From Bacteroidales bacterium (GTDB lineage Bacteria > Bacteroidota > Bacteroidia > Bacteroidales > B18-G4), in the NCBI GenBank assembly GCA_030618905.1, contig JAUXCL010000116.1:1-7401 (forward strand): DNA of 7,401 bases, written 5' to 3'. Under the pieces are notes generated by a model. The model saw nothing but the letters and a program-made list of their open reading frames with translations. It ran no database searches and was not told the DNA's origin. Both the position numbers and the translations under genes were made by a program. Every line of letters begins with the position of its first letter. Positions within the stretch are counted from its first letter, which is position 1. This document shows, piece after piece, positions 1 through 7,401 of the stretch.

Positions 1-2
1 CT

Positions 3-1382
3 TCTCCTCATAATTATGCCTTTCAGGAGGAAATAGCAATAGGTTTAAATCGACCTGCATCTGTATTTATCAGATATTGGAAAGAAGGTTCCCCGGATAT
101 ATTACGTACAAATAGAACTTCGAAGTTAGATTCTCACACAATCCACTTATTATTGCTTGATACGGATGCCACATACAAATACGAGGTGGTAATTGACGGT
201 ATCATAGACATTTCCTCAAAGATTTTTTCTTTTCAAACGAGGAAACAATCTCCATGGCTAGAACACAATTGGATTAAAGATGACAAGCCACATGAGGCTA
301 CAGCACTTGGGGATGGTTTAATATTGTTATGTGGCAGCCGTGTTCCCGGATATGTTAGAATGGTAGATGGGGAAGGAAATATTCGATGGAATTGGCAGGT
401 AGATGATATAGGCGTACGTGTTGCTACTTTTACTCCACATGGCACTATTCTTGTCATGTTGCGGCCCCCAAAAAAAGATGTGATTGATGATGTTTCCGAC
501 AAGCAAAAAGAAATCCTGAGGAATACGAAACAGCCAATGCGGCGTGGAAAAATGGGATATGCCGGAGGAACGGCTCTGGCTGAAATAGACCTGACAGGGA
601 AAGTGCTTTGGAGAATGGATCTGGATGAGTACGAAGACAACACTTACAATATAATTCATCATGATATTCGGATGGATGAAAATCACCGGATTCATACTTT
701 AATAAGAGAAAGAAAAATTATTGACATGCCATTCGTTGAAAGTCAAGGGCTAGACACCCTTGTTGGTGATGGTATTTTAATGCTGGATACTACCGGGAAG
801 GAGCTACTGAAATGGTCAGTTTGGGATGTCTGGGATGTGAAGAATGATCCTCATATTGAAGAATTCGCTTATGACCGGTTCCATGTGAATGCACTCAGTT
901 TTGACAAGGATAGTAACTATCTGGTTTCTGTAAGTATTGAAGACCAGATATGGAAGATTAATGCCAGGACTGGATCGTTAATGTGGAAACTAGGTAAAGA
1001 GGGAGATTTCAAAATGGATACAAGTACATACTTTTCATTCCAACACGGCGTGCACATAAATTCGGAAGGAGATCTAATGCTATTTGATAATGGTATATAT
1101 AAAAATGAATCTCGTACACTTTCCTTTAATATAGATACTGTGTCAATGGTTGCAACAACCCGAATTAATGCTCCTTTACCTAAATCTTTGCATACTTCCC
1201 GAATGGGCAGTGCATACTTGTTGCCAAATGGGAATTTGTTGCAAACAAGTTCAAAAAAAGGCTCGGTTCTAATAACAAGCAGAACTGGAGAAGTGTTGTG
1301 GGAACTTGATTCCCCAAACGTTCTGTATCGTGCCGAGTATGTGCCTGCAAAATTGTGGGACAAATATTTCTATAAGGAGTAG
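3..1382 (+). CDS. Arylsulfotransferase (ASST)-family beta-propeller protein, 5' end missing
   Basis: The frame is open from the first complete codon at position 3, so the gene starts upstream of the window; the TTG at 153 is internal. 459 residues are visible (numbered from position 3). Residues ~5-65 look like the Fn3-like beta-sandwich that precedes the propeller in ASST proteins (H-x-L-L-L-L then YKYEVVIDG). The rest has propeller-blade repeats of the form 'G-x-(V/I)-L-W-x-(L/M)-D'. Family landmarks are HHDIR (H219-H220), FHVNAL (H294, N296), FQHGVH (H348), FDNG (361-364) and a C-terminal YRAEYVP. In E. coli ASST, His436 is transiently sulfurylated, with His252, His356, Asn358 and Arg374 around it (recalled from the literature). 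H348, H219/220, H294 and N296 fit the histidines and Asn; the Arg position, 18 residues after H294, is Ile312. Known relatives move sulfate from an aryl sulfate donor to a phenolic acceptor in the periplasm. The loss of Arg leaves sulfotransferase activity uncertain. The family call is firm; the substrate is unknown. Confidence 0.85.
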   Translation, partial: SPHNYAFQEEIAIGLNRPASVFIRYWKEGSPDILRTNRTSKLDSHTIHLLLLDTDATYKYEVVIDGIIDISSKIFSFQTRKQSPWLEHNWIKDDKPHEATALGDGLILLCGSRVPGYVRMVDGEGNIRWNWQVDDIGVRVATFTPHGTILVMLRPPKKDVIDDVSDKQKEILRNTKQPMRRGKMGYAGGTALAEIDLTGKVLWRMDLDEYEDNTYNIIHHDIRMDENHRIHTLIRERKIIDMPFVESQGLDTLVGDGILMLDTTGKELLKWSVWDVWDVKNDPHIEEFAYDRFHVNALSFDKDSNYLVSVSIEDQIWKINARTGSLMWKLGKEGDFKMDTSTYFSFQHGVHINSEGDLMLFDNGIYKNESRTLSFNIDTVSMVATTRINAPLPKSLHTSRMGSAYLLPNGNLLQTSSKKGSVLITSRTGEVLWELDSPNVLYRAEYVPAKLWDKYFYKE

Positions 1383-1389
1383 TGTTTGA

Positions 1390-1418
1390 TTGACACAACA
1401 GGTATAGTAAAATATACC
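1390..1418 (+). promoter_or_regulatory. Possible promoter-like element before the DUF5107-TPR gene
   Basis: In the 78-base spacer, TTGACA (1390-1395) is followed after exactly 17 bases by TATACC (1413-1418), a full match and a 4/6 match to the -35 and -10 boxes of the Enterobacterial-type sigma-70. A start near 1425 would leave a ~36-base leader before ATG 1461. Against it: the primary sigma factor of Bacteroidota prefers TTTG and TAnnTTTG boxes, and the best such match here (TTTG at 1385-1388) has no good TAnnTTTG partner. It may be chance in AT-rich DNA. Confidence 0.2.
1401..1418. repeat. Short inverted repeat in the 1383-1460 spacer
   Basis: GGTATA (1401-1406) and TATACC (1413-1418) are perfect inverted copies around a 6-base GTAAAA centre. 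The stem is weak and no U-run follows, so it is not a convincing intrinsic terminator. The right arm is also the candidate -10 box, so it could serve as a small operator. The repeat itself is plain; any function is a guess. Confidence 0.35.
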
Positions 1419-1460
1419 AGGACACTACTATGCGCTTTATATATCAAATTAAAAAACTAC

Positions 1461-4400
1461 ATGAGACAATTCTTTATCCTGTTTCTCCTTTTTTGCACCT
1501 TACTGACCAACGCGCAAAAAGCAAGTATCAAAGAAGAAAAGATCAGTTTCAAGACCTACCCTTACAGCGATCCTGATCCCGTAGCCAGAATGACAAAATT
1601 CTATCCCTATTTCCGGTTTGACGGTTTGACGGTTACGTCAATTCAGAAAGAATGGAATTTTGTTGTGCTGGAAAACGATTATATTAAAGTTTATGTGGCG
1701 CCAGAAATGGGAGGGAAGGTCTGGGGGGCCATTGAAAAGTCAAGCGGCGAAGATTTTATCTATTTTAACAACGAGGTAAAATTCAGGGATATTTCAATGC
1801 GAGGAGCCTGGACTTCGGGTGGTATAGAATTTAACTTCGGTTCCATTGGACATGCCCCTTCAACAGCATCGCCGGTAAACTATAAGTTGGTGGAAAACAG
1901 CGATGGCAGTGTAAGCTGTTTTGTCGGTGCACCGGACCTTACGTCAAGAACGGAATGGAGAGTCGAGGTACGCCTTGGTGCCGATAAGGCCTATTTTGAG
2001 ACCAATGGTTATTGGTACAATCCCACGGGAGAAAGGACCTCGCTTTACAACTGGATGACGGCTTCAACAGATGCTGCGGAAGACCTGGAATTTATATTCC
2101 CGGGGGATACGAAGATTAGCCATGGTGGGATAGCTGACAGCTGGCCCATTGACAGTAAAGGAAGAAGTATCTCCTGGTACAGGAACAATGATTTTGAAGG
2201 AGGAAAATCATACCACGTGCTGGGTTCTTTTGAAGAGTATTTTTGCACTTTTTTCCATAACAGGAATTTCGGGATGGGGCACTGGGCACCCAGGGAAGAA
2301 AGGCCCGGAATGAAAGTATTTCTTTGGTCAATTGCCCGTAATGGTGGTATCTGGCATGATCTTCTCACGGATACCAATACCAATCCACAGTATACAGAAC
2401 TGCAGACAGGTTTCCTATTCAACCAGGCAGGGGCCAGAAGTACCTATTCACCCTACAAGCATCTGTTTTTCGATGCTAACTCGGAAAACCGGTTTAGGGA
2501 GATATGGTTCCCTGTGAAGGGAACAGGTGGAATGGTGAAGGCAGACCCATACGGTACATTAAATGTTACCAGGAAGGAAGGAACTGACATTATTTCTTTC
2601 TGCGCCCTGCAAAGCATTGAAGGAAGGATTGTAATCAATGCCGGGGGAAAGGAATTGCTAAACAAGGAGGTTAGCCTGAAGCCTATGGACTTATTTGAAG
2701 AGAAGTTCGACCCGGAAGGTAACAATACTTATTCCATTGATGTTGCAGGAGTATTTCATTACACCAGTACTGAACATGAGGATAGAATAATGTCACGCCC
2801 CAGGATGCTGGATGAAGCTTTTGACTGGAACTCGGTAGAAGGTCTATATACCGAAGCCACTGAACTGGAGAAACAAAGATATTATGCAGAAGCTCTGAAA
2901 AAGTATGAGGAAGTATTGAGCCAGCAAGCCTATCATATTAAAGCGTTAGTTGGAAAGGCAAATATTCTTTATAGGAAGATGGACTATGCAGGGGCAGAAG
3001 CAGCAGCTCTGAAGGCTTTGTCAATTAATACCTACGACGCGGATGCAAATTTCATTTATGGCATAATTTGTAGTCAACTTGGTAAAAAGTATGATGCCCT
3101 GGAAAGCTTTGGCCTGGCAATGCGCTCCATAAAATACAGATCGGCTGCCAATCTGCAAATGGCCAGGATCTATTACAGGGAAAGTGAACCAGGCAGGGCT
3201 GAAAAATATGCCAGGCAATCCCTGGATTATAATCGAAATAATATCCAGGCACACATGGTCCTGGCATTGATAGAGAAAACCAGAGGGAATGAGGAAGGAA
3301 AAAATACTATCATATCCGAAATACTGGACATTGATCCGCTAAACGCTTTTGCCGGATATGAAAGCGGATCCTTTCCGGATATCCTGCATTTTGAAATGCC
3401 ACATGAAGTAGGACTTGAATTGGCCATAAATTACTACCATTTGGGTGAAACTGAAGAAGCCATCCGGATCCTGGGTATGTTTGAAAATCATCCCATAGTA
3501 AAATACTGGCTGGCCTGGCTGGCTGGCAGTTCAGCAATCCTGGAAGAAGCATTGGCCCTTTCGCCCGAATTCGTATATCCTTTCAGGAATGAGACCGCCG
3601 AAGTGCTTAAATGGGCCATGAAACAAAACAACAGCTGGAAAACAAAATACTACTTGGCCCTCATACACTGGCACAAAGGAAACCATGATGAGGCCAGAGA
3701 GCTGTTCTCGGCCTGTGGTAATAAACCCGGCTATGCACCCTTTTATCTCTCAAGGGGTGATTTTAATCAATCATCTGCACCAGAAAAAGCTGAGGCGGAT
3801 TATTTAAGGGCGCTGAGTCTGAATAAGGAACAGTGGAGAACATACCATATACTGGTGAACTTATATAATACGGAAAATGAGTATCCAAAATCTCTGGAAA
3901 TTGCCACCCGGGCCCACAAAAAATTTCCGGATCATTTTGTTGTGCACCATGATTATGCCAGGTCCTTGTATTTCAATGATCAGTATGCCAGAAGCGTTAA
4001 GGAATTGAAAGGCCTTGTAATCCTTCCTAGCGAAGGGGCCCGCTTAGGTCATGTCACATACCGCAATGCCCATACATTGCTTGCCCTTCAGCATTACCAG
4101 AAAGGCAAGTATTCAAAAGCCATTACTCAGCTGGATGAGGCGCGCAAGTGGCCAGAAAACCTGGGTGCCGGTAGACCACATGAACCGGATGAACGCATTG
4201 AGGATTTTCTGGAGTCGTTGTGTTACAAACAAATGGGTAACAAAGAAGAGGAGAATGTGATGAAACAAAAAGTAGTTGACTATACCCTTGATATAGCCGA
4301 TAGACCACGAAGACGTAGCAATTCATCCACCCTTCTTGGAGCAATGGTTCTGCGGGAAACAGGACAACAGGAGAGGGCAGATCGGATCATGAATGGATGG

Positions 4401-4586
4401 CTCACCAATGAAGGAGATAAGTTGGCAAAATGGGCAATGGCTGTCTATTCTGGCGATAGTGCCCAGGCGAAGAAGCTGATCGGGACTATGGGAAGCAAGG
4501 AGGAAGGCACACCGTGGAATCCGGTAAGGTATGATGCTACTTTTGAGTTGGTAAGCGAAATTTATACGCTACTGGGCGAAGAATAA
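1461..4586 (+). CDS. Secreted DUF5107 domain protein with long TPR region
   Basis: I place the start at ATG 1461, not at the in-frame TTG 1386, because 1461 begins a clean signal peptide: MRQ, a hydrophobic core (FFILFLLFCTLL), then TNAQ-KA with probable cleavage near Gln19. This gives 1041 residues. Residues ~45-355 match DUF5107: the stretch LENDYIKVYVAPEMGGKVWG (70-89) resembles the entry strands of galactose-mutarotase-like sandwiches, followed by FNFGSIGHAPS, NWMTAS, WAPREERPGMKVFLW and a REIWFPVKGTGG closing strand. Residues ~360-455 are probably a further beta domain. From ~462 to ~940 there are repeated helical pairs of TPR type, for example YYAEALKKYEEVL, DYAGAEAAALKALSIN and GKYSKAITQLDEARKWPENLG; the PENLG-x-GRPHEPDERIEDFL ending is typical of DUF5107-TPR proteins. 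I know of no established biochemical role; a sugar-binding or sugar-modifying periplasmic protein is an inference from fold and neighbours. It lies 78 bases after the ASST-like gene and 35 bases before the GH-like gene. Confidence 0.88.
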   Translation: MRQFFILFLLFCTLLTNAQKASIKEEKISFKTYPYSDPDPVARMTKFYPYFRFDGLTVTSIQKEWNFVVLENDYIKVYVAPEMGGKVWGAIEKSSGEDFIYFNNEVKFRDISMRGAWTSGGIEFNFGSIGHAPSTASPVNYKLVENSDGSVSCFVGAPDLTSRTEWRVEVRLGADKAYFETNGYWYNPTGERTSLYNWMTASTDAAEDLEFIFPGDTKISHGGIADSWPIDSKGRSISWYRNNDFEGGKSYHVLGSFEEYFCTFFHNRNFGMGHWAPREERPGMKVFLWSIARNGGIWHDLLTDTNTNPQYTELQTGFLFNQAGARSTYSPYKHLFFDANSENRFREIWFPVKGTGGMVKADPYGTLNVTRKEGTDIISFCALQSIEGRIVINAGGKELLNKEVSLKPMDLFEEKFDPEGNNTYSIDVAGVFHYTSTEHEDRIMSRPRMLDEAFDWNSVEGLYTEATELEKQRYYAEALKKYEEVLSQQAYHIKALVGKANILYRKMDYAGAEAAALKALSINTYDADANFIYGIICSQLGKKYDALESFGLAMRSIKYRSAANLQMARIYYRESEPGRAEKYARQSLDYNRNNIQAHMVLALIEKTRGNEEGKNTIISEILDIDPLNAFAGYESGSFPDILHFEMPHEVGLELAINYYHLGETEEAIRILGMFENHPIVKYWLAWLAGSSAILEEALALSPEFVYPFRNETAEVLKWAMKQNNSWKTKYYLALIHWHKGNHDEARELFSACGNKPGYAPFYLSRGDFNQSSAPEKAEADYLRALSLNKEQWRTYHILVNLYNTENEYPKSLEIATRAHKKFPDHFVVHHDYARSLYFNDQYARSVKELKGLVILPSEGARLGHVTYRNAHTLLALQHYQKGKYSKAITQLDEARKWPENLGAGRPHEPDERIEDFLESLCYKQMGNKEEENVMKQKVVDYTLDIADRPRRRSNSSTLLGAMVLRETGQQERADRIMNGWLTNEGDKLAKWAMAVYSGDSAQAKKLIGTMGSKEEGTPWNPVRYDATFELVSEIYTLLGEE

Positions 4587-4621
4587 TTTAATGAAAAACA
4601 TTTATCTAAAAATCAAATCCG

Positions 4622-7401
4622 ATGCGCAATATATTTACATTATCAGGCTTGCTGGTTCTGATGACAGGACTATTAATGAATTTCACGGCCTGTACACAAC
4701 AGGATGAAGTAGTTTATGGAACAGGGGAATGGGAATTTCCAATTCCAGGAGGAAGAAATCAATATAAGTCACTGGGTACACAGCGGGCTGTTCTGAGAGT
4801 TACCGAACCAGCTGAGGTGGTTCATGCACATCTTCCCTGGAGAAGACGGGATTTCACACCCGAAAATGTAGAGGTGCTGATCTGCGATGCTACCAGTGGA
4901 GATACCCTTCTTAATGTCTTCAGGGTTAATATCAACAGGGAATACGGTGACCTGGTCTTTCAGCCTAAAACTGTTCCCGGTGAATATTACTTCTATTATA
5001 TGCCATTTACTTCCACAGGAGGTCCTTACCCGAAAGTGAATTACGACCGGCCCGAATCCATGACAGATGCGGCATGGTTAGAGAAAAACGGTATCACCCC
5101 TGAAATGGATCTGTCATTACTTGACAAGGCGGAACTGATCCGATTTGAGGCGATCAGTGAATTCCACTCACGCTACCCGATGGACATTATAGCCACCGAA
5201 GCTGAAACCGGGGCTATTCTGGAAAACAACCAGGAGAAGTCATTCTTGCTCTTTACAGAGGACAGGAAGTTTCCCATCCGGATGTCATCTGATATACCGC
5301 AGCGCTGGATAGGAAAAGACAACCTGAACAGCTTTTCAGGACAGGCAGATAGAAATGAGTATTATGCTTTTCAGGTGGGACTCCAGGCAGTTGATTCCAG
5401 GATTGAGGATATAGAAATATCAAGCAGTGATTTAATTTCAAGGAAATATAATATCCCTGCTCAGGCTATTACCTGCATTAATAAAGAAGGTACCAACTGG
5501 GATGGAAAACATATGACTAAAACAGTGGCGGTTGAAAAGGGAAGTATGCATACCCTTTGGTTCGGGATCGATATACCCAGCGATGCAATTGCAGGGAAAT
5601 ATGCCGGTACCATAACAGTGACCCCAGAGGGAATGGAAAGCCAGGAAATAGAAATAAATATCGAAGTATCCGGAGACGTTCTGGCGGACAGAGGAGACAG
5701 CGAGCCATGGAAACATTCCCGTCTGAGGTGGCTGAACTCTATGTTTGGGATGAATGACGAGTTGGTAAAACCCTATACTCCGTTGGTGCACAACGGGCAG
5801 AGCATTGAATGTCTTGGAAGAAGAGTAATCCTGACAGAAACGGGATTACCAGCAAATATTGAAAGTTACTTCAGCTATGAGCTGACAAAACTTGATGAAA
5901 ATCCACGTCTGATATTGAATGCCCCATTAAGTTTTGTAATTGAAGATGCTGAAGGCAGAAACCTCACAATACGACCCGATAATGTTGAAATGATTGAAGA
6001 GAGGGATGGAATTGTCCGATGGAAGATGACTGGTGCAGCAGGAGACATAGCACTGATCTGCAATGCGAAGATGGAATTTGATGGGTATCTGGAATACAAT
6101 TTTGAAGTAAGTTCAACAAATGATATTGATGTCAATGATATTCGCCTGGAGATACCCTTCAACGCTGATATTGCAAAGTATACCATGGGTATGGGACAGG
6201 TGGGCGGAAAATGCCCCTCAGACCTTTCCTGGAAATGGGAGGTTAAAAATAACCAGGACGGCATCTGGATAGGTGACGTGAATGCCGGTATGCAAATCCG
6301 TTTCTGGGCGGAAAACTATGACCGTCCCCTGAACACCAATTTCTATCAGAACAAACCGCTGTTTATGCCCCCCTCCTGGGATAACAATGGAAAAGGAGGA
6401 TTCTCGATGCATAAAAAGGGTAAAACTCTTTATGCAAAAGCTTACAGCGGTAAACGTACCATTAAGAAAAATGAGCCTTTGCATTACAATTTTGGGATCT
6501 TAATTACGCCGTTTAAGATTATAGATACAAAAAGTCACTTCTCAACCCGTTTTTATCATTCAGCCCAGCCCATAGATTCTGTCAAGGCCTATGGTGCCAA
6601 TACGATTAATCTCCATCATGCCAATGATATGAACCCTTACATCAATTATCCTTTCCTGGCTGTTGAGAAATTGAAGGCACGGGTTGATGAAGCGCATGAT
6701 GAAAATATGCGCTTAAAGATCTATTATACAGTTCGTGAGCTGACTGCACATGCGCCTGAAGTGCATGCCATACTGAGCCTGGATGGTGAGATTTTTTCTG
6801 TTAGGAAGCCTAGCGAAAGCAAAAGGAACTATGGTACAAACGGTGGATACCCCTGGCTGCAGGAACACCTCGATTCAACATACATGGCAGCCTGGTTCTC
6901 CAGCAGAACTGAGTGTCCCGCAATTCTTAATACGGGCGTATCGCGTTGGCACAATTATTACGTCGAAGGACTGAACTGGCTGGTAGACAACGTCGGCATC
7001 GATGGTGTATACATTGACGACCTGGCCTTTGACAGGACCACAATGAAGCGGATACGCAGGGTGCTTGACAAACGTCCTGATCCGTTTATTGATCTGCACT
7101 CTGCCAATCAATTCAACTACAATGACGGCTTTGTGAACAGTGCTTTCCTTTACCTTGAACACTTTCCCTACCTGGACCGTCTCTGGTTCGGTGAATATTT
7201 CAAGTACGAAAATGAGCCCGATTACTGGATGGTCGAAGTGTCGGGCCTACCTTTTGGAGTGATGAGTGAAATGCTTCAGGATGGCGGCAACCCTTACCGT
7301 GGAATGATTTATGGCATGACCAACCGCGGACCCAGGCGAAACGATGATCCGCAAGATCCACGTCGGTTGTGGAAAGTATGGGATGATTTTGGCATCACTG
7401 A
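4622..7401 (+). CDS. Putative surface glycoside hydrolase lipoprotein, DUF6067/GH123-like, 3' end missing
   Basis: The frame is open from ATG 4622 to the window end (926 complete codons, no stop). An in-frame TAA at 4607 makes this the first possible start. The N-terminus is a lipoprotein signal: MRN, a hydrophobic core, then FTA-C with the lipid-bearing Cys24. The -3 residue is Phe rather than the usual Leu/Val/Ile. Cys is followed by TQQDE, similar to the Gln/Lys plus acidic export signals of Bacteroidota surface lipoproteins. Residues ~35-140 are a beta-sandwich with HLPWRRRD (70-77) and PGEYYFYYMPF. Residues ~225-340 form a second, GH123-N-like sandwich (NEYYAFQVGLQA from 245; DIPSDAIAGKYAGTITV 317-333). 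A supersandwich-like stretch runs to ~640. From there a TIM-barrel-like region carries NTINLHHANDMNPY, KIYYTVREL, GIDGVYIDDLAFDR (D799-D800), DLHSANQFN (824-832) and the family-typical RGMIYGMTNRGPR. D799/D800 at a strand end are candidate catalytic acids. The substrate is unknown; GH123 relatives act on beta-GalNAc, but that should not be transferred here without testing. Confidence 0.8.
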   Translation, partial: MRNIFTLSGLLVLMTGLLMNFTACTQQDEVVYGTGEWEFPIPGGRNQYKSLGTQRAVLRVTEPAEVVHAHLPWRRRDFTPENVEVLICDATSGDTLLNVFRVNINREYGDLVFQPKTVPGEYYFYYMPFTSTGGPYPKVNYDRPESMTDAAWLEKNGITPEMDLSLLDKAELIRFEAISEFHSRYPMDIIATEAETGAILENNQEKSFLLFTEDRKFPIRMSSDIPQRWIGKDNLNSFSGQADRNEYYAFQVGLQAVDSRIEDIEISSSDLISRKYNIPAQAITCINKEGTNWDGKHMTKTVAVEKGSMHTLWFGIDIPSDAIAGKYAGTITVTPEGMESQEIEINIEVSGDVLADRGDSEPWKHSRLRWLNSMFGMNDELVKPYTPLVHNGQSIECLGRRVILTETGLPANIESYFSYELTKLDENPRLILNAPLSFVIEDAEGRNLTIRPDNVEMIEERDGIVRWKMTGAAGDIALICNAKMEFDGYLEYNFEVSSTNDIDVNDIRLEIPFNADIAKYTMGMGQVGGKCPSDLSWKWEVKNNQDGIWIGDVNAGMQIRFWAENYDRPLNTNFYQNKPLFMPPSWDNNGKGGFSMHKKGKTLYAKAYSGKRTIKKNEPLHYNFGILITPFKIIDTKSHFSTRFYHSAQPIDSVKAYGANTINLHHANDMNPYINYPFLAVEKLKARVDEAHDENMRLKIYYTVRELTAHAPEVHAILSLDGEIFSVRKPSESKRNYGTNGGYPWLQEHLDSTYMAAWFSSRTECPAILNTGVSRWHNYYVEGLNWLVDNVGIDGVYIDDLAFDRTTMKRIRRVLDKRPDPFIDLHSANQFNYNDGFVNSAFLYLEHFPYLDRLWFGEYFKYENEPDYWMVEVSGLPFGVMSEMLQDGGNPYRGMIYGMTNRGPRRNDDPQDPRRLWKVWDDFGIT

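Noticed and set aside
817..841. Direct repeat TGGGATGTC/TGGGATGTG
   Set aside because: It encodes WDVWDV in the ASST-like protein; a short coding coincidence.
153..1382. TTG at 153 as the start of the ASST-like gene
   Set aside because: The frame stays open upstream to position 3 and encodes residues that fit the N-terminal sandwich of the family, so 153 is internal to a gene cut by the window edge.
1386..1460. N-terminal extension of the DUF5107-TPR protein from TTG 1386
   Set aside because: It would place 25 unremarkable residues before a clean signal peptide that starts at ATG 1461.
1615..1632. Tandem GGTTTGAC copies
   Set aside because: Two 8-base copies within coding sequence (FDGLTV), consistent with chance.
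3505..3530. Local CTGGCTGGC repetition
   Set aside because: It encodes WLAWLAG inside a TPR helix and is explained by the protein sequence; too short and imperfect to be a repeat element.
4591..4707. Small 38-residue ORF beginning ATG AAA AAC overlapping the start of the GH-like gene
   Set aside because: It is in another frame and mostly inside the lipoprotein signal region, with no recognisable sequence. A start-proximal leader peptide role cannot be supported.
5438..6484. Several minus-strand open frames opposite the GH-like gene
   Set aside because: They lie antisense to a long continuous + strand frame with clear family motifs, and their translations show no recognisable domains.

Overview
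The window looks like accessory carbohydrate-metabolism DNA from a member of the Bacteroidota, probably free-living or environmental. Three things point there: an AT-leaning composition, start codons preceded by A/T-rich leaders without a clear Shine-Dalgarno sequence, and a DUF5107-TPR protein and a DUF6067/GH123-like lipoprotein of the kind common in polysaccharide-utilisation regions of this phylum. The lipoprotein also has a Gln/Asp/Glu-rich stretch just after its lipobox cysteine. No marker gene is present, so the assignment is an inference.

Layout: three large genes, all on the + strand, fill the window, and both end genes are cut by its edges. Positions 1-1382 hold the C-terminal part (459 residues visible) of an arylsulfotransferase-family (ASST) beta-propeller protein. 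A 78-base spacer follows, holding a short palindrome and a TTGACA/TATACC pair. Positions 1461-4586 encode a 1041-residue secreted protein: a signal peptide, an N-terminal DUF5107 domain (probably galactose-mutarotase-like) and a long TPR superhelix. After a 35-base gap, 4622-7401 encodes at least 926 residues of a lipoprotein with several beta-sandwich segments followed by a TIM-barrel-like region carrying a GxDGVYIDD motif. It resembles the DUF6067/GH123-like glycoside hydrolase group and has no stop before the window ends.

The three genes share a strand and have short gaps, and all appear to be exported (the first by family expectation only, since its N-terminus is missing). This suggests one transcription unit acting outside the cytoplasm on a complex, possibly sulfated, glycan: the lipoprotein as a surface or periplasmic glycosidase, the DUF5107-TPR protein as a carbohydrate-binding or processing scaffold, and the ASST-like protein as a sulfuryl-transfer or derived sugar-modifying enzyme. 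This joint role is inferred. No SusC/SusD pair, sulfatase, transporter or regulator lies inside the window. No RNA genes, CRISPR, insertion sequences or clear terminators were seen. The most unusual points are the apparent loss of the sulfate-binding arginine in an ASST that keeps its other active-site residues, and a cluster built mainly from families of unknown function.
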